Translations under genes and position numbers: made by a program | The notes under the pieces: generated by a model | The model's database searches: none | Seen by the model: the letters and a program-made list of their open reading frames with translations, nothing else | Told to the model about the DNA's origin: nothing | Part shown: positions 42,664 through 49,345 of the stretch, piece by piece | Layout of the letters: every line of letters begins with the position of its first letter | How positions within the stretch are numbered: position 1 is the stretch's first letter | Assembly (NCBI RefSeq): GCF_001570405.1 | Contig: NZ_BBYM01000009.1 | Coordinates: 101,908 to 165,907 of the forward strand | Reading direction: 5' to 3' | Length of the DNA: 64,000 nucleotides | DNA from: Microtetraspora niveoalba | GTDB lineage: Bacteria > Actinomycetota > Actinomycetes > Streptosporangiales > Streptosporangiaceae

Positions 42664-43509
42664 TCACGGGCGGGGGAGCCCCAGCTCCTTGGCCGCCCGG
42701 CTCTGGTCGGAGTCGTGCTTGAGCACCACGCCGAGCGTCGCGCCGATCACACCCTCGTCCAGCTCCGTACGGCCCAGCGCCAGCAGGGTGCGGGCCCAGT
42801 CGACCGTCTCGGCGATCGACGGCGACTTCTTCAGCTCCAGGCCGCGCAGCGTCGCCACCGTACGGGCGAGCCGTTCGGCCAGCCGGTCCGGCAGCTCCGG
42901 CACCTGCGCGAGCACGATGTCGCGCTCGCGCTCCGGCGTCGGATAGCCGAGGTGCAGGTAGAGGCAGCGCCGCTTGAGCGCCTCCGACAGCTCGCGGGTG
43001 GCGTTCGACGTGAGCACGACGTACGGCCGGCGGGTCGCGGTGATCGTGCCCAGCTCGGGGATCGTGACCTGGTAGTCGGAGAGGATCTCCAGCAGCAGCC
43101 CCTCGACCTCGACGTCGGCCTTGTCGGTCTCGTCGATGAGCAGCACCGTGGGCTCGTCGCTCCTGATGGCCTTGAGGAGCGGGCGTTCGAGGAGGAACTC
43201 CTCCGAGAAGATGTCCTCCCACGCCTCGCCGTCGGCCTGGATGCGGAGCAACTGCTTCTTGTAGTTCCACTCGTAGAGAGCGCGGGCCTCGTCCAGGCCC
43301 TCGTAGCACTGCAGCCGGACCAGCCGCGCCCCGGTCGCCAGCGCCACCGCCTTGGCGAGCTGGGTCTTTCCCACCCCGGCCGGGCCCTCGGCCAGGAGCG
43401 GCTTGCCGAGCGCGCCCGCGAGGAACACCGATGTCGCGATGCCGTCGTCGGCAAGGTAGTCCACGGCGGCGAGCCGCTCCCGGACCTCGTCAGGCGAGGC
43501 GAACCACAT
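42664..43509 (-). CDS. MoxR-family AAA+ ATPase (CoxD-like)
   Basis: A 281-residue AAA+ ATPase. Walker A is EGPAGVGKTQLAKA (about residues 41-54), Walker B is LLIDETDKAD (about 119-128), and sensor 1 is VLTSNATRELSEALKRRC. It couples ATP hydrolysis to remodelling of partner complexes, with the VWA protein encoded next. The ATG at 43509 has GAGGAG 5 bases upstream, better than the GTG two codons earlier. The gene reads away from the tRNA-Lys gene, which begins 89 bp on the other side. Confidence 0.88.
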   Translation of the reverse strand: MWFASPDEVRERLAAVDYLADDGIATSVFLAGALGKPLLAEGPAGVGKTQLAKAVALATGARLVRLQCYEGLDEARALYEWNYKKQLLRIQADGEAWEDIFSEEFLLERPLLKAIRSDEPTVLLIDETDKADVEVEGLLLEILSDYQVTIPELGTITATRRPYVVLTSNATRELSEALKRRCLYLHLGYPTPERERDIVLAQVPELPDRLAERLARTVATLRGLELKKSPSIAETVDWARTLLALGRTELDEGVIGATLGVVLKHDSDQSRAAKELGLPRP

Positions 43510-43598
43510 CGCCACTCCTCATTGATCGAACCGAATGTTGTTCTAGCGTAGCCCGGTTTTGAGGGATCTGGGTCGTGCGATAACCTCTTACTGCTTCC

Positions 43599-43672
43599 GC
43601 GCCGCTAGCTCAGTTGGTTAGAGCAGCTGACTCTTAATCAGCGGGTCCGGGGTTCGAGTCCCTGGCGGCGCA
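43599..43672 (+). tRNA. tRNA-Lys (CTT)
   Basis: A complete cloverleaf of 74 bases. The acceptor stem GCGCCGC pairs with GCGGCGC, the D arm is GCTCAGTTGGTTAGAGC, the anticodon arm is CTGACTCTTAATCAG with anticodon CTT, and the T loop is TTCGAGT. Discriminator base A; CCA is not encoded. A strong terminator follows. Its 3' half is duplicated at 44857 and partly at 46258. Confidence 0.95.
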
Positions 43673-43719
43673 CCCTTTCGAAAGCCCAGGTCAGTCCCAC
43701 TGACCTGGGCTTTCGTTAT
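43627..43719 (+). repeat. attL-like direct repeat (3' half of tRNA-Lys plus terminator)
   Basis: This ~93-bp stretch recurs at 44857-44948 with about five changes. It covers the anticodon arm to the end of the terminator, the usual crossover zone for integrases that use tRNA genes. Confidence 0.8.
43680..43714 (+). terminator. tRNA-Lys terminator
   Basis: GAAAGCCCAGGTCAG and CTGACCTGGGCTTTC form a perfect 15-bp stem with loop TCCCA, 8 bases after the tRNA. Confidence 0.9.
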
Positions 43720-43728
43720 GAGAACCCT

Positions 43729-44148
43729 TCATGGTGGCGGTGCGCATTCCTGAGAGGCGGAGTTTTCTCGTCCGCGCAGTTCCTTGAGCGTGCTTTCGGT
43801 GTCGGGGTAGGGCAGCCAGGCCGCCGGTGTGAGAGTGCGGTCATAGAGCGCGTCGGCCAGGTCCGGACAGGGCAGGGCCGCCTCCCGCGCGAGCGCGGTG
43901 TACGCGGCTCGATGTTGTTCGGCGCTCAGGTCGCGTTCCTCCCAGAGTTCGGCGAGGCATTCGGGCACATGGCGCGGAGGAAGACCACCCGGCATGGCTC
44001 CGGCCTCTTCGAGCCGGGCGGCGCAGGCGGTGAGTTCGTCCTCCCGCATGTCATAGTCGGCCTCCCTGATCACCGCGCGCAGCCAGGTCTCCGTCGGTTC
44101 CGCGCGGAAGAGGGGCCCGGAGAAGTCGAACATGACACCCTTGATCAT
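43729..44148 (-). pseudogene. Truncated HAD-like hydrolase
   Basis: A 139-residue frame with a HAD-type N-terminus, VMFDFSGPLFR, in which the usual D-x-D-G-T/V is D-F-S-G-P, so the second Asp is Ser. The cap region follows normally up to YPDTESTLKELRGR, where other HAD proteins continue with the strand carrying motif II. Here the frame turns into an unrelated tail (ENSASQECAPPP) and stops about 15 bp from the tRNA terminator. The C-terminal core with motifs II-IV is missing, so the gene is broken at the integration junction. Confidence 0.7.
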
Positions 44149-44375
44149 GGCTGCGATCGTCGCCGTGCTGGAAAGCCGTGCGCAAGCCCACAGCGCTGCT
44201 TCCGGTAGACGCTTAGCGGTGCCTCGTCTCTGAGCGGGATGAGAGCGGCGTCATTGGCCGCGTAAAGGGTGAGGTCGGCCCGCCGTGATTGCATCGAACG
44301 GGCGGTGCGGGCGCAGAAGGTCTGCGAACGTGACCATCACGGAGCGGCGACCGAGAGCTTTGAAAGGCAGGTGTG

Positions 44376-44684
44376 ATGGCTGGTCACCACACCCGCTGGG
44401 TGCGCCCTGACATGCAGATTGATGATCCAGAGCGGATCGCGATTCGCGAGGCGCTGGCCTTCGGCAAGGCCCTGTACGATCGGCGGACCGCCCTCGGCAT
44501 GACCGTTGCGGACCTCGCCCAGAGGGCGGGCATGACCGTCGACGAGATCGAGTGCATCGAGGAGGGGGGAACCCCGCCCACGGTCGCCTTGTTGCGGCAT
44601 TTGGCTGCAGCGCTCGATGCCGATGTTCGGCTCACTTCCGGGCACGATCTCGGTTCTCTGTGGTTCGAAGCTCGCGCGGCCTGA
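44376..44684 (+). CDS. XRE-family helix-turn-helix protein
   Basis: A 102-residue DNA-binding protein with a central HTH_3 domain at about residues 32-86 (GKALYDRRTALGMTVADLAQ and TVDEIECIEEGGTPPTVALL). Size and layout suit the antitoxin of a HigBA/RelBE-like pair or a small phage-type repressor. No toxin gene is recognisable on either side, and the 224 bp upstream to the HAD fragment are empty. It lies inside the first tRNA-Lys scar interval. The ATG at 44376 has AAGGCAGG upstream. Confidence 0.78.
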   Translation: MAGHHTRWVRPDMQIDDPERIAIREALAFGKALYDRRTALGMTVADLAQRAGMTVDEIECIEEGGTPPTVALLRHLAAALDADVRLTSGHDLGSLWFEARAA

Positions 44685-44856
44685 GCGTGATGATCAGTGC
44701 CATTCGATCAATGGTCGGTCGCTCGGTGGTTACTTGGATGCCGTGGAACGGGGCGTCAAGGGCTGGCATTGAGCGGCACTCAGACCGGGCGACGGCCGTA
44801 CGAAGCGGCATCAATTGGCACGGCGAGGCGGCGGCCAACACGGGGTGATAGGGCGC

Positions 44857-44948
44857 CTGACTCTTAATCAGCGGGTCCGGGGTTCGTGTCTCCGGCGGCG
44901 CACCCTTTCGAAGGCCCAGGTCAGTCCCACTGACCTGGGCTTTCCGTT
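44857..44948 (+). repeat. attR-like remnant: 3' half of tRNA-Lys plus terminator, second copy
   Basis: It repeats 43627-43719 at an offset of 1230 bp. The anticodon arm sequence CTGACTCTTAATCAG is intact, the T arm has changes (TTCGTGTCT for TTCGAGTCC) and the terminator stem is kept with one A to G change. There is no D arm or 5' acceptor strand, so it is not a functional tRNA gene. Confidence 0.85.
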
Positions 44949-45055
44949 ACCTAGCCGTCCGGAGGAATCAAGGCGGCGGTGTCTTCGGGGGCGGACGGTG
45001 ACAGAGGACGGGCCGAGGGGCTCCGCAGCTCTGGGGAATGCTCGGCCTGGCCGGG

Positions 45056-45787
45056 TTATATCGGGCCGCCGCGCCAGGTCGGGAGGGCGAGGCGACCGGC
45101 CGCCACGTCGTAGGCAGCGCGGGCCAGCAGGCGGGTCGAGTCCAGCGTGGGCAGGGGAGACGCCTCGGGAGTGACCAGCAGCGGGATCTCGGTGCACACC
45201 AGGGCGACGGCGTCACAGCCCCGGGCCGCGAGCCGTCCGATGATGCGGCCGTACTCCTGCCGAGAGGTCTCGGTGACCACGCCGTTCACCAGCTCGTCGA
45301 AAATGATCTCGTTGACGATGCGGCGGTCGTCGGCGTCCGGCACCTCTGTGGCGATGCCCCGGGCGGCCAGTGCCCGCGGGTACAGCGGGCCGTCCATCGT
45401 GTACGTCGTCCCCAGCACGCCGACGCGCCTGCGCCGTTCACGAGCGGCCTGGGCGGCGACCACGTCGGCGATGTGCAGCCCCGGCAGGCCGAGATCGGGT
45501 CCGGGCACTTCCAGGGCCATATGGGCGGTGTTGTCCGGGCAGACGAAGAAATCCGCGCCCGCGCGGGCGAGCCGCTCCACGCTCCTGGCCAGGGTGGTCC
45601 GGATCGCCGCGTGATCCCCGGCGTCCCAGGCCGGCATGCTGTACCCGAAGGCGATGTAGTCGAGGGTCACGTCGGGGTGTTCGTGACGGCCCAGCCGCCG
45701 GAATCCCTCCTGGCAGAATTCGAGGAAGCACAGCGCGGCCCCTCCGGTGCTGTGGGCGAGGATGCCGAGATGCCGGTCGATGCTCAT
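45056..45787 (-). CDS. Aspartate/glutamate racemase family protein
   Basis: A 243-residue member of the Asp/Glu/hydantoin racemase superfamily. The two catalytic cysteines are present: Cys83 in VCPDNTAH and Cys198 in LVCTEIPLL. LGILAHSTGGAALCFLEFC at the N-terminus replaces the more common GGMG/GGT start. It should racemise an acidic amino acid without a cofactor, or be a related isomerase or decarboxylase. It lies in the second interval between tRNA-Lys 3' copies, so it may be island-borne. Start ATG 45787. Confidence 0.82.
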   Translation of the reverse strand: MSIDRHLGILAHSTGGAALCFLEFCQEGFRRLGRHEHPDVTLDYIAFGYSMPAWDAGDHAAIRTTLARSVERLARAGADFFVCPDNTAHMALEVPGPDLGLPGLHIADVVAAQAARERRRRVGVLGTTYTMDGPLYPRALAARGIATEVPDADDRRIVNEIIFDELVNGVVTETSRQEYGRIIGRLAARGCDAVALVCTEIPLLVTPEASPLPTLDSTRLLARAAYDVAAGRLALPTWRGGPI

Positions 45788-45989
45788 GACGGCGATCTTC
45801 GCATTTCCTGGCGCCCACAGCCGCTCCCGCCGTCTGGGCGGCCTGGCGGGCGAGGCCGCGGGGAGGCGGTGGCGGGGTGGGCCGGAGCTAGATGAAGATC
45901 GAAAATCTTACCTTTGGAGATCGACAACGGTTAGCGTGGGGTCGTCCGTACTGCGGCGCGTGCGCCGCCCATAAAGGAAGGACGATGTC

Positions 45990-46229
45990 TTGCGACAGAA
46001 AGCCGCACGGTTCGGAGTGACGCTGGCGGTGGCCGGCACCCTCGCCGCCGGTGCCCTCGCCACCGCCGCCCCGGCGAGTGCCACAACTACGGGCTGGACC
46101 GCGTACCAGGCCTACCGGACACTCCAGAACTGTGTCTCGGCGGGGACCACCAAGCTCATCATGGAGGGCTACAAGGAGTACGACTGCCGCTGGGACAGCC
46201 CGTACTACATGCTCTGGCTGAGGAAGTAG
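45990..46229 (+). CDS. Small secreted protein, function unknown
   Basis: A 79-residue protein with a clear signal peptide (basic MRQKAARFG, hydrophobic core, cleavage near APASA at about residue 31) and a 48-residue mature part with two Cys (QNCVS and YDCRW) that could form one disulfide. Many aromatic residues (YQAYRTL, YYMLWL) cluster in the mature part. The start is a TTG, chosen because AAGGAAGG lies 8 bases upstream; an ATG in another frame (45985) would not give the signal peptide. I do not recognise the family; similar small exported peptides are common in actinomycetes. It ends 28 bp before the third tRNA remnant. Confidence 0.65.
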   Translation: MRQKAARFGVTLAVAGTLAAGALATAAPASATTTGWTAYQAYRTLQNCVSAGTTKLIMEGYKEYDCRWDSPYYMLWLRK

Positions 46230-46257
46230 TCGCGGGAGCGGTCAGGCGCTCCGCTCG

Positions 46258-46323
46258 CCGGGTTCGAGTCCTGGCGGCGCACTTCGCATGAAGGCCCAGG
46301 TCGGCGTCGCCGACCTGGGCCTT
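46258..46323 (+). repeat. Third tRNA-Lys 3' remnant plus terminator
   Basis: GGGTTCGAGTCCTGGCGGCG (46260-46279), flanked by CC and CAC, matches the T arm and acceptor 3' strand of the tRNA-Lys gene with one base lost. It is followed at 46291-46323 by AAGGCCCAGGTCGGC/GCCGACCTGGGCCTT, the same terminator with coordinated changes in both stem strands. The T-rich tail TTTTCTTCTT makes it a working terminator in design. Confidence 0.75.
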
Positions 46324-46452
46324 TTCTTCTTCCGGCGATCGCCGTGATCACCGGTTTCCGCGATCATGATGGCCGTTCGAGTCGCTTTCCCCGCGTCGAG
46401 CGATGGCCGAGGTGACCGGAGACGGTCAAGCGTGTCAGGACCAAAAGGGCTC

Positions 46453-46480
46453 TTGACCCCTTTTTTACCTAGCTGATACT
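46453..46480 (+). promoter_or_regulatory. Probable vegetative promoter of the M28 peptidase gene
   Basis: TTGACC (46453-46458) and GATACT (46475-46480) are spaced 16 bp and lie about 90 bp before the GTG at 46568. The 337-bp gap before this gene otherwise holds only the tRNA-Lys remnant and its terminator. Confidence 0.5.
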
Positions 46481-46567
46481 AATCGCGCACCTTGTCCTCG
46501 CCCTCGTGATCCGAACGGCGGGGAAGCCATGCGGACTTCCATGTCCGCCAGTACCAGGAGGTTCTCC

Positions 46568-48823
46568 GTGAGGAGTTCACTCAATCACCCCCCACTCCTC
46601 AGACGTCTCACCATCGCCGGCGGCCTGGCGGCGACGCTGGCCTTTGGGACCGTGTCCGCCGCCGGCGGAGTCCAGGCTCAGGCGTCGTCCGGCGCGGACC
46701 TGCCGGCCGGCGCGGCCGTGGCGACGAGCGCGCCGCTCAAGGACTATGACCGCGAGATCGTCGACCAGTTCGACTCGGCCAACTCCGTCGGGCACATCCG
46801 GCACCTCGCCGTGGACATCGGTCCCCGGCTGAACGGCACCCCGCAGGAGAGGGAGGGCGCGGAGTACATCGGCGGCGTCCTCGAGTCCTACGGCTTCGAG
46901 GTGACCCTCCAGTCATGGGGCCCGGTCTCGACCAAGCAGGTCGCGAAGGTCACGTCCCCGGACGCCGACCTGCCCGGGGGCCCGAACTGGCAGATGTACG
47001 CCTCGGCCAGCGGCAAGTTCACCGGGAACGCGGGCGTGGAGGGGCAGGTCGTCTACGCCAAGACCGGCCAGTCCGCCGCGGACTTCCCCGCCGACACCGC
47101 GGGCAAGGTCGTGCTGATGGACTACAGCACCACCGCCTCGATCCGGAACACCGCGGTGGCCAACGCGGTGAGCCGGGGGGCGATCGCGGTCGTCCTAGCC
47201 TACGCGACCGGTAACTCCGCGCCTCCGTCGTTCACTCTCACCACGTCCCAGCCCGAGATCCCGGTGATCGGCGGCGGCAGCGCGCACCACACCTGGATCA
47301 GGGAGCTCCTGGACAAGGGCCCGTTGACGCTGCGGATCGCGACCAACCAGTACGCGAACCCCATGGGCACCAACGTCATCGGCATCCGGCACGCGGTCGG
47401 CGACCCGACCGGCACCACCGCGCCGATCGTCATGGTCGGCGCGCACATCGACTCGGTGCTGGGCGCGCCGGGCGCCCACGACGACGCCTCGGGCAACGGC
47501 GTCTCCCTGGAGGTCGCCCGGGTGCTCAGCCAGTATCCGCTGGACAAGGAGCTGCGGATCGGCGGCTTCGGCGGTGAGGAGGGCGGCCTGCTCGGCGCGC
47601 GGGCGTACGTCAACACGCTGACCGCCGCGGAGAAGGCCCGGTTCGTCGGCGAGTGGCAGATGGACATGGTCGGCACGCCGTACGAGCCGGCCCGGCTGTG
47701 GGCGCTGACCCCGAACGGCCAGTCGAACTTCGTGGTCCAGGAGGCGTACGACGCGGCCGCGCGCGTCGGGTTCGACGGGCTGCGCAACTGCAGGCTCGGA
47801 CAGAGCGACCACCAGGCGTTCTACGACGTGGGCATCCCGTCCTCGCTGTTCATCTGGCTCGACTACCGTCCGCCGACTCCGCCGGCCGTCTGCGGCCCGA
47901 CCGGCGGGACGTACGTCACGGAACCGCAGTACCACCGGCCGACGGACACGATGGACAACATCAGCCCCGAGCGGCTGCAGATCACCCTCGATGTCGTGGG
48001 CGGCGCGGTGGCGCACAACGCGCTGAACGCGGTGACGGTCTCGGCGGCCTCGGACGCCGGTCAGCCGCTGGCCGGGGCGCCGGTGCGGGCCGACTGCGGC
48101 AACGGTCCGCGCGACCTGGGCACGACCGGGGCCGACGGCCGGCTGGAGGCGGTGCTCCCGCACGTCACCTGCGACTTCACCACCACGGTCGAGGGCCGGG
48201 TGGCGACCGAGCGCGGCGTGTCGATCGCCGGTGACCGGGCGGTGAAGATGACCGTCGACTTCACCAAGCCGACGATCTCCCTCACCACTCCCGCCGATGG
48301 CGCCGTCTTCACGCTCGGAGCGGCCGCGACCGCGTCGTACCGGTGCGATGACAACCTGTCCGGGGTGGCGTCCTGCGCCGGCACCGTGCCCGACGGCGGC
48401 CCGCTCGACACCTCCGCCGTCGGCTTCCACGAGTTCACGGTCAAGGCCGCCGACAACGCCGGAAACGCCGCCGACCGGAAGGCGACGTACCAGGTCGTCT
48501 ACCCCTGGCACGCCTACTTCCCCGAGACCATGGAGGGTAAGGCCGGCAGCGCCGTACCGATCAAGTTCGGCCTCGGCGGTGACCGCGGCGCCGGCGTGAT
48601 CGCCTCCGGTTACCCGGTCTCCCGGCCGGTGGCCTGCGACACCGGGAAGCCGACCGGCCCGGCCGAGCCGACCAGCGGCCCCGGGAACTCGAAGCTCGGC
48701 TACGAAGACGGCCAGTACAACTACGTGTGGAAGACGGAGCGCGACTGGTCCAAGACCTGCCGGCAGTTCGAGCTGAAACTCGATGACGGCAGCAGCCACT
48801 TCACCACCATCACCTTGAAGTAG
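46568..48823 (+). CDS. Secreted M28-family aminopeptidase with PA and Ig-like domains
   Basis: A 751-residue exported zinc peptidase. A twin-zone signal peptide (RRLTIAGGLAATLAFGTVSA, cleavage near VQAQA) is followed by a PA-type insert and the M28 core. Zinc residues are visible: His293 (VGAHIDSV), Asp305 (HDDASGNG), Glu337-Glu338 (GGEEGGLLGA), the Asp in WQMDMVGTP, and the His in PQYHRPTDT. C-terminal beta-sandwich domains (about residues 490-750) carry Cys pairs such as YRCDDNLSGVASC and probably anchor the enzyme to cell wall or substrate. It should remove N-terminal residues from peptides outside the cell. The GTG at 46568 has a perfect AGGAGG 6 bases upstream; an ATG at 46529 is less likely. 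Confidence 0.88.
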   Translation: MRSSLNHPPLLRRLTIAGGLAATLAFGTVSAAGGVQAQASSGADLPAGAAVATSAPLKDYDREIVDQFDSANSVGHIRHLAVDIGPRLNGTPQEREGAEYIGGVLESYGFEVTLQSWGPVSTKQVAKVTSPDADLPGGPNWQMYASASGKFTGNAGVEGQVVYAKTGQSAADFPADTAGKVVLMDYSTTASIRNTAVANAVSRGAIAVVLAYATGNSAPPSFTLTTSQPEIPVIGGGSAHHTWIRELLDKGPLTLRIATNQYANPMGTNVIGIRHAVGDPTGTTAPIVMVGAHIDSVLGAPGAHDDASGNGVSLEVARVLSQYPLDKELRIGGFGGEEGGLLGARAYVNTLTAAEKARFVGEWQMDMVGTPYEPARLWALTPNGQSNFVVQEAYDAAARVGFDGLRNCRLGQSDHQAFYDVGIPSSLFIWLDYRPPTPPAVCGPTGGTYVTEPQYHRPTDTMDNISPERLQITLDVVGGAVAHNALNAVTVSAASDAGQPLAGAPVRADCGNGPRDLGTTGADGRLEAVLPHVTCDFTTTVEGRVATERGVSIAGDRAVKMTVDFTKPTISLTTPADGAVFTLGAAATASYRCDDNLSGVASCAGTVPDGGPLDTSAVGFHEFTVKAADNAGNAADRKATYQVVYPWHAYFPETMEGKAGSAVPIKFGLGGDRGAGVIASGYPVSRPVACDTGKPTGPAEPTSGPGNSKLGYEDGQYNYVWKTERDWSKTCRQFELKLDDGSSHFTTITLK

Positions 48824-48837
48824 CCGAACCGCGGTGC

Positions 48838-48881
48838 CCGGGTGGGGGAGCGGGGTGATCGAGCTCCGGTTCCCCACCCGG
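48838..48881 (+). terminator. Inverted repeat after the M28 peptidase gene
   Basis: CCGGGTGGGG (48838-48847) and CCCCACCCGG (48872-48881) form a 10-bp GC stem 14 bp after the stop. There is no T-tract, as is common in actinomycetes. The next 150 bp up to the tRNA genes show nothing recognisable. Confidence 0.5.
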
Positions 48882-49030
48882 CATTCCCAAGTCGCCGGGA
48901 TCCGTCCCCGGGCCGCCGCGTCGTCGCCGTACGTCGACGAGGTCGGTTCACCTGTGGATGCTCAAGCCCGGGGAGCGGCCGGTGTCCTCGTGTTCGATGG
49001 CCGGGGTCGGGGCGCGTTCGCGGTGGCGGA

Positions 49031-49102
49031 CCTCGTCGACCGGGCTCGAACCGGCGTCCACCCGGTCCCGAGCCGGGCGCTCTACCACTGAGCTACGACG
49101 AG
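49031..49102 (-). tRNA. Non-canonical tRNA-Pro-like gene (CGG)
   Basis: Read on the minus strand, 72 bases fold as a full cloverleaf. Acceptor CTCGTCG pairs with CGACGAG, D arm GCTC-AGTGGTA-GAGC, anticodon stem CCCGG/CCGGG with loop CTCGGGA (anticodon CGG), T stem GCCGG/CCGGT with loop TTCGAGC. The discriminator base is G and the first pair is C-G, whereas tRNA-Pro normally has discriminator A. CCA is not encoded. The T arm is identical to that of the neighbouring tRNA-like gene, 19 bp away, so the pair probably arose by duplication. Aminoacylation identity is uncertain. Confidence 0.65.
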
Positions 49103-49121
49103 GCCACGTCACCGTGCGCGG

Positions 49122-49193
49122 CACCGCCGACCGGGCTCGAACCGGCGCCTACCTGGAGAAGAGCCAGGCGTTCTACCTCTGAACTACGGCGGG
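49122..49193 (-). tRNA. Non-canonical tRNA-Lys-like gene (CTT)
   Basis: Read on the minus strand, 72 bases fold as a cloverleaf. D arm GTTC-AGAGGTA-GAAC, anticodon stem CCTGG/CCAGG with loop CTCTTCT (anticodon CTT), T arm identical to the neighbour. The acceptor stem CCCGCCG/CGGCGGT has a C-T mismatch at the first pair. Base 37 is C where nearly all tRNAs have a purine, and the D arm carries AGAGGTA. The canonical tRNA-Lys(CTT) of this genome sits at 43599, so this copy is redundant and unlike it. It may be a specialised or decaying tRNA or a tRNA mimic. Confidence 0.6.
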
Positions 49194-49345
49194 CCGCACC
49201 CAGTGTGGTGCAGACGGCCCGGCGGGCGCCACACAATATCCGGGGCCACGGCGCCGACCGATCGGGCCGGGCGCGGCCTCGGGCAGCTTCGACCGGACGG
49301 CGCCGACCGGACGGCCGAAACGGCCGCGCTGGGCGGTGCCCCGGA

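Noticed and set aside
44149..44375. Toxin partner for the XRE-type protein
   Set aside because: No frame of RelE/HigB size or pattern is present on either side, so a toxin-antitoxin call is not supported.
44857..44948. Second tRNA-Lys gene
   Set aside because: The D arm and 5' acceptor strand are missing, so it is a 3' remnant only.
43715..46257. Integrase or excisionase gene within the tRNA-Lys intervals
   Set aside because: Both strands were read; only the HAD fragment, XRE, racemase and secreted-peptide genes are supported.
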